NCBI GenBank assembly: GCA_023957315.1 | Contig: JAMLHE010000014.1 | Span: forward strand, 1 to 64,000 | Direction of reading: 5' to 3' | DNA: 64,000 nt | DNA from: Candidatus Kapaibacterium sp. | GTDB lineage: Bacteria > Bacteroidota > Ignavibacteria > Kapaibacteriales > UBA2268 | Shown here: positions 27,974-36,353 of the stretch, piece by piece | Layout of the letters: each line of letters starts with the position of its first letter | How positions within the stretch are numbered: the stretch's first letter is position 1 | The notes under the pieces: generated by a model | Databases searched by the model: none | The model's input: the letters and a program-made list of their open reading frames with translations, nothing else | What the model was told of the DNA's origin: nothing | Position numbers and translations under genes: made by a program

Positions 27974-29863
27974 TCAATTCTCCGGATATACCAATGTGTC
28001 GCTGTTAATTATGAAAATCTGATAGCCCTGTCCGGGGAGCATATTGCCTATCATATTGATTTCAAATGCCGGGTAGTAAACATTGCCAAAATTGTCTTTT
28101 GCGATTATAAGATTGTCGTCGTCAGTCAGCGATGCCAATGCAAGCTCAATATCCATCGGGCTATCTCGCAGATATGCTATCATGTTCCAGCCGCCACTCA
28201 AATTAATTGTTTCATTTTCAGGGATGACTTGAACTCCGAGTATCGAAAGCGTATCTGATTGATTCATATAGACTTGATAGCCTTGTTTCATATCCCAATC
28301 GCCGATGTCGTTGATACCAAAAGCCGGGTAATAAATCTGTCCTGCATTGTTCTTCATTATTACTGTATTATCCCCAATTTCCGAAAAAATGGAGTCGATA
28401 TCGAATTCATCGGGAATTACATAGGTCGAAATCATGTTCCAGCCTTGCGAAAGTAGGATTTCGTTTGTGACAAGCGTAATCGTTACTTGCTCAATCAATG
28501 TGTCTTTGATACTTGGCGTACCGCGTGTCAGAATCAGCCGAACGTCGAAAGTTCCGCCTTTTTTGTAAACATGAGTAGGATTAGGCAAAGTTGAAGTATT
28601 GCCATCACCAAAATTCCACGAATATTGATAGCTTCCAATCTCGGCAATTTCAAATGTTACAATATTTGCATCAATTGTATGAGTAAAGCTATTTGTAAAA
28701 TCAAATGTAATCGGTAAACTCTGGTATCCTGCACTGTCAATAGCATGTATGAAAATCGTCCGATTTCCGATAATATTATCCACATCAATATCTTGTTCGA
28801 TATTTAATTCGTAAACGAGACTATCATGATAATAAATATAGTATTTTTCACTTTCTCCGTCGAACCAATATTTAATTCCACGAACATAATTGGATGAATC
28901 AACCAAATTATATTTAAATGTGTTATTGAAATAATCCGTTATCGGAATACTCCAATTACCATCGTCTGCTCGGACTCGATAATTGAACAAATGAATACCA
29001 TTAGGCAAATTATCAATATCAATTAATTCCGCAAATTCCAAAGTATCAGTTGCAGCAACTTCGATATATTGACGGTTTGCGAAATCTGAATTGAACCAGT
29101 ATTCATAGCCAATCAAATCATAATCGGTATTTCCGGCAAATTCAAATGGAACTATGAAATAAGTAGTTTCGGCGACGCTCCACGTGCTGTCCGATGTCTT
29201 AAATCTTTTCGACAGAAGGTGCATTCCTTGCGACAAATGTCCGACTTCCAATTCGAAATCCAATTCTAATGTATCTGTCTCAGCGACTTCAACAAATTGA
29301 CGGTTTGCAAAATCCGCATTTAGCCAATATTCATAAGCTACAATTTTGTAATCAACTGTAAAATCTAATTGAATCGGTATGACGAAATAATTCGTTTCAG
29401 GCACACTCCACAAACTGTCTGAGCTACGATAACGAATATTTATGAAATTCAAACCACGAGTTAAATGGCTTACATCAAATTCCAAATCCAGTTCCAGAGT
29501 GTCTTCTTCGGATGTCTGAATATATTGCCTATTAGCAAAATTATCATTGAACCAATATTCGTAGCCAACTATTTTCGAATTTTCATAATCCGGTATAGTA
29601 TATGGTATGAGAAAATACGTAGCTTCCGGAGCACTGTATTTACCCGATTCATCTTCAAACATGACATGAAGGAAATGAAATCCCGGTGGTAAATCCGAAA
29701 TTGGCAGCTCGAAATCAAGTTCTAAAGTATCAGAAGGTGTAACTTCGATAACTACTTTATTCGCATAATTGTTATTGAACCAATAATGATACTTGACTAT
29801 CTGGTTAGCCGCAAGTGTAGTAGGCAAAATTGCCAATAAAAACAGTAAAACAAACTGTTTCAT
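27974..29863 (-). CDS. Secreted repeat/PKD/GWN-domain protein, copy 2
   Basis: 629 residues, paralogue of 25092-26753 with the same order: signal peptide (about 1-18), five YW..N..F repeats (one more than copy 1, which accounts for the 76-residue difference), a PKD domain, and two GWNMI repeats. Residues from the last degenerate repeat to the end are almost identical to copy 1, while the earlier repeats differ strongly. The ATG at 29863 has GGAGAA seven bases upstream. It follows the copy-2 beta-helix gene by 23 bp, the same spacing as in copy 1, and is followed by a terminator. Confidence 0.85.
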   Translation of the reverse strand: MKQFVLLFLLAILPTTLAANQIVKYHYWFNNNYANKVVIEVTPSDTLELDFELPISDLPPGFHFLHVMFEDESGKYSAPEATYFLIPYTIPDYENSKIVGYEYWFNDNFANRQYIQTSEEDTLELDLEFDVSHLTRGLNFINIRYRSSDSLWSVPETNYFVIPIQLDFTVDYKIVAYEYWLNADFANRQFVEVAETDTLELDFELEVGHLSQGMHLLSKRFKTSDSTWSVAETTYFIVPFEFAGNTDYDLIGYEYWFNSDFANRQYIEVAATDTLEFAELIDIDNLPNGIHLFNYRVRADDGNWSIPITDYFNNTFKYNLVDSSNYVRGIKYWFDGESEKYYIYYHDSLVYELNIEQDIDVDNIIGNRTIFIHAIDSAGYQSLPITFDFTNSFTHTIDANIVTFEIAEIGSYQYSWNFGDGNTSTLPNPTHVYKKGGTFDVRLILTRGTPSIKDTLIEQVTITLVTNEILLSQGWNMISTYVIPDEFDIDSIFSEIGDNTVIMKNNAGQIYYPAFGINDIGDWDMKQGYQVYMNQSDTLSILGVQVIPENETINLSGGWNMIAYLRDSPMDIELALASLTDDDNLIIAKDNFGNVYYPAFEINMIGNMLPGQGYQIFIINSDTLVYPEN

Positions 29864-29886
29864 AAAATGTTCTCCATGAAATTTAA

Positions 29887-30915
29887 TTATTCAGTTTGGC
29901 TGACTGCTGTTGCTTGAACTTGAATTTTACCGTCCACCGGATTTTTCGATACACTGAATGTTTTTATGCTCGGGATTACCGGCAATCCTCCCGTCTTGAA
30001 TGGCGAACTTCCACCATAAACCCCGATGTCAGTTCCGTCAGTTCCGGCATCTTCGCCCGGTGAACCTGCTTTCAGACGATAGTCTCCCGCGTAGGAAAAG
30101 CTTGTACAGACGCCAGATTCGAAAGTTCCGGCACAATTTTGGTTCAATATGTTGTCTTCTCCGGCATTTGAACCCCAAGTAATGGTAGGTGACAAAAAGA
30201 TACAATTGTTGACTATGCTTGATTCAAGATATACAAAACCGTCTGCGGTAGTACGCATGAAAATTGAATTTTCGATAAGCAAATTTCTGCTTGTACCATT
30301 TTGAAAATAGTTGTTACTCCCGAAAATACAATTAGTAAAATAAATGTTCGAACCGCGAAGATTGCCAACAACAGAGAAAAAACAATTTGTGAATATGATG
30401 TTATTGGGAAGTGTTGCATTGGAAGCTGTCAAAGAATTTATGATGCACTCTTTAAATACATGATTGGAAATTGCATTTGTGCCTGAAACGGCAATATTAA
30501 ATGAGCCTCCAATGTTGCATCGTAAATAATAGTGATTTCTCACCGCAACAGAACTTCCATTCCCGTAAGACAGCCCGTTTGATATTATTAAACCTTGTAT
30601 AGTAGTTGAGTCCGTATTGTTAAGAAAAGTCAGAGAATTAATCCTGCTTGTTCCCGGAGTTATCGGGCTGGAGTTAGGATAATGACCCACACCGTATATA
30701 TTCAGGCGTTTGGAAATCGTTACATTTTCTTCCCAATACCCTGCAGGCAAATAAAGCGAAGCTCCGGATTGGGCGGCTGAAACAGCCGCTGCAAAAGTTA
30801 TGTGCAATGAGCTGGTACCATTAGGATTCTCGACTAATATCTTGCCAAGATTAGCAGACAAATACAGTGGTAGGCATACAATTAATGCTACCGTAAGGAT
30901 TAAGAAATTTTTCAT
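29887..30915 (-). CDS. Secreted right-handed beta-helix protein, copy 2
   Basis: 342 residues, clear paralogue of 26777-27790: signal peptide (about 1-22, LYLSAN), GKILVENPNGTSSLH, LYLPAGYWEENVTISKRLN, HYYLRCNIGG, and the C-terminal GIYGG-type end (DIGVYGGSSPFK, NPVDGKIQVQATAVSQTE). Unlike the PKD partners, the two beta-helix proteins have diverged evenly along their length. The ATG at 30915 has GGAG eight bases upstream. It is the first gene of the copy-2 cassette; 269 AT-rich bases separate it from the divergent PLP enzyme gene. Confidence 0.82.
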   Translation of the reverse strand: MKNFLILTVALIVCLPLYLSANLGKILVENPNGTSSLHITFAAAVSAAQSGASLYLPAGYWEENVTISKRLNIYGVGHYPNSSPITPGTSRINSLTFLNNTDSTTIQGLIISNGLSYGNGSSVAVRNHYYLRCNIGGSFNIAVSGTNAISNHVFKECIINSLTASNATLPNNIIFTNCFFSVVGNLRGSNIYFTNCIFGSNNYFQNGTSRNLLIENSIFMRTTADGFVYLESSIVNNCIFLSPTITWGSNAGEDNILNQNCAGTFESGVCTSFSYAGDYRLKAGSPGEDAGTDGTDIGVYGGSSPFKTGGLPVIPSIKTFSVSKNPVDGKIQVQATAVSQTE

Positions 30916-31154
30916 ACAGACACTCCATTAAAATTAAAAAAAACATTTGATTCTTATGAAAAGCAATATATTTTTTGAAAGACTAATAAAAAGATTATAT
31001 AAAAATAAACAATGTTCATTAGCAAATCAAAATATATTTTAGTTAAGACAAAATAAATTTTTGCAAAAGAACTATCATCATTGGTTTGAATATCGTAAGA
31101 AACTGAATTCTACTTCATATTGTGAATTTGTTTCAGTATTTGCTTATAAATCCG

Positions 31155-31162
31155 TAATTTTG
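31155..31162 (+). promoter_or_regulatory. Putative -7 box of the class V PLP enzyme/pyk transcript
   Basis: TAATTTTG matches TAnnTTTG and lies 22 bp before the ATG at 31185. A TTTG at 31127-31130 is 24 bp upstream, somewhat far for a -33 box. Confidence 0.4.
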
Positions 31163-31184
31163 AATATAAATTTATGAGCAAAAT

Positions 31185-32663
31185 ATGACAAAACTTGAAG
31201 AACACTTTTTAAAGTTCAGAAACAATATTTCGGGGATTGATGCCGAATTTGAATCTCCATACGGCACGAAGCAAATCATTTATGCTGATTGGACTGCAAG
31301 CGGTAGAATGTACAAGCCTATCGAAAAATTCTTCATGGAGCAAATTTCACCTTTTGTAGCTAATACGCATACTGAAACGAATTTCACCGGTTCAACTATG
31401 ACGATTGCTTACAAAGAGGCTCTGAAATATATCAAAAGGCATGTCGGGGCTTATGAAACTGATGTGATTATCTCAGCTTATTCGGGAATGACGGGCGTGG
31501 TGAACAAGTTCCAGCGAATGCTCGGCTTTAGAATTCACGAAAGCTATACCGAATTGATTAATCAAGCATTGGATGAAAAGCCTATTGTTTTTATTACTCA
31601 TATGGAGCATCACTCTAACCAAACTTCGTGGCTCGAAACAATTGCCGACCTTGAGATTATTCGACCAGATAATGAAGGTTTGCCGGACTTGGGGCATTTA
31701 GCGGAGATGCTCGAAAAATATTCCGCCCGTAAAACAAAAATTGCAGCCGTAACATCTTGCTCGAATGTTACCGGCATTTGTACTCCTTTTCATGACATCG
31801 CCGAGATGATGCACAATGCAGGCGGTCTTTGTTTTGTAGATTTTGCAGCATCAGCGCCATACATTGACATTAAGATGCGTCAGGACAATCCTGAGCGTTC
31901 GCTTGATGCAATTTACTTTTCACCGCATAAATTTCTTGGTGGTCCGGGTTCAACCGGAATTTTAATTTTCGACCCAAAGCTATATCACAATAAGATTCCC
32001 GACCAACCCGGTGGTGGAACAGTTGAATGGACTAATCCATGGGGCGAACATAATTACATCGAAGATATCGAAACACGCGAAGACGGAGGAACTCCTGCTT
32101 TTTTGCAGACAATCAAAACTATTTTCGCTATTAAATTAAAAGAGGAGATGGGAGTCAATAATATTTTAGCTCGAGAACATGAAATGCTTGAAATTATATT
32201 CGATAGATTGACTAAAATTCCTAATCTGAATATTTTAGCCTCTAACAATCAAGACCGACTCGGGATAATTTCATTCTACATGATTGATATTCATTATAAT
32301 TTGATTGTCAGATTGCTCAACGACAAGTTCGGAATTCAAGTTCGCGGTGGGTGTTCTTGTGCCGGAACTTACGGACATTATTTGTTGGGCGTAACTTTTG
32401 ATAAATCTCATTCAATCACTTGCAAAATAAACGAAGGCGATTTATCCGAGAAGCCCGGTTGGGTACGAATGTCTATCCATCCAACAATGACCAATTCAGA
32501 GATTGAATACATCTGCGATGCTATAAAGCAAGTGGCACAATATGCAAACGAATGGCAAAATGATTACGAATACAATACACATATGAATGAATTTATTCAC
32601 AAAAATCATTCCAATCCCGAGAAAATTCTCGTAGCGGAATGGTTTAATAAACAATTGAATTAA
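31185..32663 (+). CDS. Class V aminotransferase / cysteine desulfurase-like PLP enzyme
   Basis: 492 residues, cytoplasmic fold-type I PLP enzyme. IYADWTASGRMYKPIE opens the domain, THMEHHSNQTSW binds the cofactor ring, VDFAASAPYIDI supplies the Asp, and SPHKFLGGPGSTG contains the PLP lysine. A cysteine motif RGGCSCAGTYGHYLLG occupies the place of the catalytic loop of SufS/NifS enzymes. It is longer than SufS (about 410). Substrate is not predictable: selenocysteine lyase or desulfurase-like activity is possible. It is separated from pyk by one base, so the two are co-transcribed. Confidence 0.85.
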   Translation: MTKLEEHFLKFRNNISGIDAEFESPYGTKQIIYADWTASGRMYKPIEKFFMEQISPFVANTHTETNFTGSTMTIAYKEALKYIKRHVGAYETDVIISAYSGMTGVVNKFQRMLGFRIHESYTELINQALDEKPIVFITHMEHHSNQTSWLETIADLEIIRPDNEGLPDLGHLAEMLEKYSARKTKIAAVTSCSNVTGICTPFHDIAEMMHNAGGLCFVDFAASAPYIDIKMRQDNPERSLDAIYFSPHKFLGGPGSTGILIFDPKLYHNKIPDQPGGGTVEWTNPWGEHNYIEDIETREDGGTPAFLQTIKTIFAIKLKEEMGVNNILAREHEMLEIIFDRLTKIPNLNILASNNQDRLGIISFYMIDIHYNLIVRLLNDKFGIQVRGGCSCAGTYGHYLLGVTFDKSHSITCKINEGDLSEKPGWVRMSIHPTMTNSEIEYICDAIKQVAQYANEWQNDYEYNTHMNEFIHKNHSNPEKILVAEWFNKQLN

Positions 32664-32664
32664 A

Positions 32665-34101
32665 ATGAATTTAAGAAAAACAAAAATCGTTTGCACAATT
32701 GGTCCGGCATCTTCCGATATTAACGTATTGGTCAAGATGATTGAGACCGGAATGGACGTAGCACGTCTGAATTTTTCGCACGGTACTCACGAACAACACA
32801 ATGAACTGATTAATACAATTCGGAAAGCTTCGGAAATAGCAGGCAAAAAGATTGCAATTCTGCAAGATTTACAAGGTCCGAAAATCAGAACTGAACAAGT
32901 TGAAAACGGTTGCGTGATTCTCAAAGACGGTGATGAATTTACCATAACTACTGACAATATCGGATTTGGCACATCACAAATAGTTTCTACATCCTACAAA
33001 GATTTGCCGTCCGACCTCAGCAAAGGGGCAACTTTGCTTCTTGATGATGGTTACTTGATTTTGAAAGTGAATTCAATCCAGGGAAACAATATCATCACCA
33101 CAATCATCAAAGGCGGCGAACTCAGAAATAACAAAGGAATCATCGCTCCGGGCATTTCATTTTCAGCTCCTTCGCTCAGCGAAAAAGATTTAGAGGATTT
33201 GAAATTTGGACTGAGCAGTGATATTGATGTTGTGGCTCTTTCTTTTGTTCGCTCAGTTAGAGACATTCTGGAATTGAAAACCACAATGAAAATTTTTGGC
33301 AGAATTGTACCCATTATCGCCAAAATTGAGCGCCCCGATGCAGTATTGGATATTGACAATATAATCGCCGAAGTTGATGCGATTATGGTTGCGCGTGGTG
33401 ATTTGGGGCTTGAGATGCTGCCGGAACAAGTGCCAATTATTCAAAAAGAGTTGATTAGAAAATGTAATCACTTCGGCAAACCCGTAATTACTGCTACTCA
33501 AATGCTCGAATCTATGATTAAGAACCCGCGTCCATCGAGAGCAGAAGCAAGTGATGTAGCCAATGCGGTAATAGACGGCACAGATTGCGTTATGCTTAGT
33601 GGCGAAACAAGCGTCGGCAGATACCCAATCGAAGCGATTGACTATATGAGCAAAATAATTAAAAATGTTGAAAACAAGTACTACACTAAGGAATATGGTT
33701 ACAGTATTTTCGAGGCTTATACAACTGAAATGTCCGATTCTTTGGGCAAAGCTGCTTGTATTATAGCTGACGAAATCAACGCTGTAGCAATTGTCACATT
33801 CACAAGTTCTACGACCACAGCCAAAAACGTAGCCAAATACAGACCGCGAGTTCCAATAATTGGACTTACAGACGATTTGCGAGTTCACCGAAGACTCAAT
33901 TTTGTATGGGGCGTTCGCTCAGTATTAGTCCAACCGGCAGAAAATGAGCTACTAATCCCGGATTCTTACGTCGAAGATTTGCTCAAACTCGATTTTATCA
34001 AACCCGATGACAATCTTGTTTTCGTGTCAGGATTATCCCGCGGCAACATCCGCGAACAAAACATGATAAAAATATTCAAAGTGCCCAATCACGATTATTA
34101 A
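32665..34101 (+). CDS. pyk: Pyruvate kinase
   Basis: 478 residues, normal bacterial length. Motifs: KIVCTIGPASSD at the start, ARLNFSHG, LQDLQGPKIR, IIAKIERPDAV with the catalytic lysine, VARGDLGLEM and TATQMLESMIKNPRPSRAE. It transfers phosphate from phosphoenolpyruvate to ADP in the last glycolytic step in the cytoplasm. It starts one base after the PLP enzyme stop. It ends 33 bp from the convergent DUF1858 gene stop, with no terminator visible between. Confidence 0.97.
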   Translation: MNLRKTKIVCTIGPASSDINVLVKMIETGMDVARLNFSHGTHEQHNELINTIRKASEIAGKKIAILQDLQGPKIRTEQVENGCVILKDGDEFTITTDNIGFGTSQIVSTSYKDLPSDLSKGATLLLDDGYLILKVNSIQGNNIITTIIKGGELRNNKGIIAPGISFSAPSLSEKDLEDLKFGLSSDIDVVALSFVRSVRDILELKTTMKIFGRIVPIIAKIERPDAVLDIDNIIAEVDAIMVARGDLGLEMLPEQVPIIQKELIRKCNHFGKPVITATQMLESMIKNPRPSRAEASDVANAVIDGTDCVMLSGETSVGRYPIEAIDYMSKIIKNVENKYYTKEYGYSIFEAYTTEMSDSLGKAACIIADEINAVAIVTFTSSTTTAKNVAKYRPRVPIIGLTDDLRVHRRLNFVWGVRSVLVQPAENELLIPDSYVEDLLKLDFIKPDDNLVFVSGLSRGNIREQNMIKIFKVPNHDY

Positions 34102-34134
34102 GAGATTTAAGCATCATAAATTATTGAACTAATC

Positions 34135-34647
34135 TTAATTCCTAAAATATGTCCTTACCAAATCTTCACTTTCTTTGATGTAGCGTACAGACAGACCTCG
34201 GTTTTTGCCGATTTCGATTAGTGGTATTGGCACAAAAGGTGTGATTAGCTCGAGAATCTTGCCTTTATCTAAGGCATTCATTTTGGCTATCACGTCGTGC
34301 ATTGGGTGTTCGCCTGTAGCAATAATAGGGCGAGCGTCAAAAGTTTCCTGAATTGCATCAGTGCTGATTTCAAATTCATCAAATTGCATGGGTTTTCCTT
34401 CTTTTATTTCAATAATATCTTCTATTCCTGCTTTTTTACGCAGTCTGTTTATCACTTGGCTAATTTCCAATCCGGCAATACGAGCGGCTTGCTCTAAAGT
34501 TGCCACTTTCGCAACAGTTTTGCGAAGTATTGGATTTTTCAATTTCACAAATTCGGGAGCAATGGCAATAAGTTCATCTTCAAGTTCGGGAAAATTATCC
34601 AATAGCTCGGCAACTTTGGTTTTGGGTGTTATGGTGTGTTTTGACAT
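34135..34647 (-). CDS. DUF1858-DUF2249 domain protein
   Basis: 170 residues, cytoplasmic. The first about 70 residues are DUF1858 (TKVAELLDNFPELEDELI, NPILRKTVAKVATLEQAA); the C-terminal about 65 are DUF2249 (FDARPIIATGEHPMHDVI, GKILELITPFVPIPLIE). Proteins with these domains accompany hemerythrin/DUF438 proteins linked to nitric oxide or di-iron stress (ScdA/RIC-like context); the role here is inferred. Its ATG shares an A with the stop of the upstream DUF438 gene (TAATG at 34649-34645), so translation is coupled. Confidence 0.85.
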   Translation of the reverse strand: MSKHTITPKTKVAELLDNFPELEDELIAIAPEFVKLKNPILRKTVAKVATLEQAARIAGLEISQVINRLRKKAGIEDIIEIKEGKPMQFDEFEISTDAIQETFDARPIIATGEHPMHDVIAKMNALDKGKILELITPFVPIPLIEIGKNRGLSVRYIKESEDLVRTYFRN

Positions 34648-35882
34648 TACTTTTTATCTCCATAGCTCAACAATCGTTGCTCGCCCTCTAATTGACGGTG
34701 CGTTGTAAGGTCTTGAGTAACTTCGAGAGTTCCGAGATAATCTCCGTTTTTGTCGCGAACGGCATAATATTCGATGAAAACGAATTTGCCTTGAAAATTA
34801 ATCCAGAACGCAGTTTTATCTTCACGTCCGGAACGGAAATCTTCGATAATTTTGTCAACTATGTGCATACTCGATGGGGGATGGCACAATCGCACATCGC
34901 GGAGTAAAATAGCACGGCTTCTATCGAAGACTCTGTCTTTGCCTTCGGAGAAGAATTTGACTTTATCGTCTTTGTCCACGAAAGTAATGTCAACGGGAAG
35001 TGTGCTCAAAATGCCCAACATTTCTTCATAATTCAATCTGCCTGTAGGGAAATTGATGAAATCATCTTTTACATTTTCGGTTTTTTCGGTGTTCAAAGAG
35101 ACTTGCGGCTTCCATTCAATTTTTGGGTCGTAAAGGCAATACCCGTATTCGCCCGTTTGTTGGTAAATTTCGTACCAATCAATTTCAGTCAATTTGTCCA
35201 AAGTCATCGGCAGTAGAATTTTTTCCTCTTTCACAATCATATCGAGTATTGCAAATAGTGCAGGCTCAATCAATGTTTTATTAATTATCGCGAAATCTCC
35301 GGCATCATCAATCACAACGAGTGAATCTAAAATCCCTTTGAGTTGCTCGCGAATTTCGTCGTGTTTGCCCCACATTACCTTTGGTGGCGCGGTGATGCCG
35401 ATTTTTTCGAGATAGGGGAAAATCAAAAATTCTTTGCGTTTGTAGTGTTTGTCAATATCCATGAGTGCATTGAAGTTGCCTTTCAATGCCATCATTTGCT
35501 TTTTCAAATCATCAACTGCTATTTCCGGAGCGATTTCGCCAATTTGCTTTTTGATTTCAGCTATTAAATTCTCGATTTCACGATTTTCTTTCTTCATGGT
35601 ATCAACCGGGTGCCCGGGCAATACAATTTTTACTGCCGAGAGGTCAATTCTACCTTGCAGCACGAAGCTGTGAATATCGCATAGTTTTTGAATTTCATCT
35701 ACGGGCAATCCTTCGGCTACGAGTTCTTGCTCTACTTCGACGACTTCGCCGTAAGGAATGTTGGTCAAAGTAGCTTCCAATTCCGCACGGACTTGTTCGG
35801 GATTGTCACCCTTGTGTAATTTTAATATTAGCTCTTTAAGAATGCTTTTACGATTTTCAGAATTATTTATCAACTCACTCAT
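34647..35882 (-). CDS. DUF438-hemerythrin-PAS domain protein
   Basis: 411 residues, cytoplasmic. DUF438 spans about 15-85 (LILKLHKGDNPEQVRAE, EGLPVDEIQKLCDIHS). A hemerythrin-like four-helix region follows (about 85-235) with candidate iron ligands in LPGHPVDTMKKEN, DKHYKRKEFLIFPYLE and WGKHDEIREQL. A C-terminal PAS_10 domain (about 285-405) has LPVDITFVDKDDKVKFFSEG and VRLCHPPSSMHIVDKII. Likely an O2/NO or di-iron redox sensor. It overlaps the DUF1858-DUF2249 gene (TAATG). Confidence 0.88.
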   Translation of the reverse strand: MSELINNSENRKSILKELILKLHKGDNPEQVRAELEATLTNIPYGEVVEVEQELVAEGLPVDEIQKLCDIHSFVLQGRIDLSAVKIVLPGHPVDTMKKENREIENLIAEIKKQIGEIAPEIAVDDLKKQMMALKGNFNALMDIDKHYKRKEFLIFPYLEKIGITAPPKVMWGKHDEIREQLKGILDSLVVIDDAGDFAIINKTLIEPALFAILDMIVKEEKILLPMTLDKLTEIDWYEIYQQTGEYGYCLYDPKIEWKPQVSLNTEKTENVKDDFINFPTGRLNYEEMLGILSTLPVDITFVDKDDKVKFFSEGKDRVFDRSRAILLRDVRLCHPPSSMHIVDKIIEDFRSGREDKTAFWINFQGKFVFIEYYAVRDKNGDYLGTLEVTQDLTTHRQLEGEQRLLSYGDKK

Positions 35883-36061
35883 TGCATCTACCTAAATTAT
35901 GTTTTGTAAAATTTGAATCAACTTTCATAACAGACTAATTAATCCGATTTCTATTTTAAAGAATCTTACAAATTTTTCTCAAAAAATGAAATAAAATTTT
36001 GGGCATAAGTAAATGTACTTATATTTCAACAACTTAAAAAAGCCATATTGCATATAGCAAG

Positions 36062-36253
36062 ATGAACAATAGTAAGAAAACATATCGCAACAAAATTGAC
36101 GGACAATCTGAATCATATTCGGAACGAAAAGTCATTGCCGAAAAAATCATCATCAAACTTGGCGATTTCTACTATGACAAGAACGGTCTAATCAAAATTT
36201 TCAGCCAAACCAACAACAACAAGAGCGGCATAGTCTTCAACCAAAAAGTGTAA
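36062..36253 (+). CDS. Small hypothetical protein
   Basis: 63 residues, very basic and polar (MNNSKKTYRNKIDGQSES..., KSGIVFNQKV), no membrane segment or known motif. It stands alone in the 470-bp gap between the divergent DUF438 gene and the sialidase-fold gene, with only a weak AGCAAG upstream. It could be a chance reading frame, but Lys/Asn-rich composition with few rare residues is compatible with a gene. Confidence 0.35.
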   Translation: MNNSKKTYRNKIDGQSESYSERKVIAEKIIIKLGDFYYDKNGLIKIFSQTNNNKSGIVFNQKV

Positions 36254-36313
36254 AAAATTTGTAACCAAATCAATCGTTATGGTTTATAGTATTAAAGATT
36301 GATACTATTTTGT

Positions 36314-36321
36314 TAAATTTG
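36314..36321 (+). promoter_or_regulatory. Putative -7 box of the sialidase-fold gene
   Basis: TAAATTTG matches TAnnTTTG, 33 bp upstream of the ATG at 36354; no clear TTTG at the -33 position. Confidence 0.35.
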
Positions 36322-36353
36322 TAATCATTAATTATAAACATTAAGGTTTTGTG

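Noticed and set aside
36062-36253. Calling the 63-residue frame a toxin or antitoxin
   Set aside because: It is basic and small but single, with no partner gene or known motif; kept only as a hypothetical.
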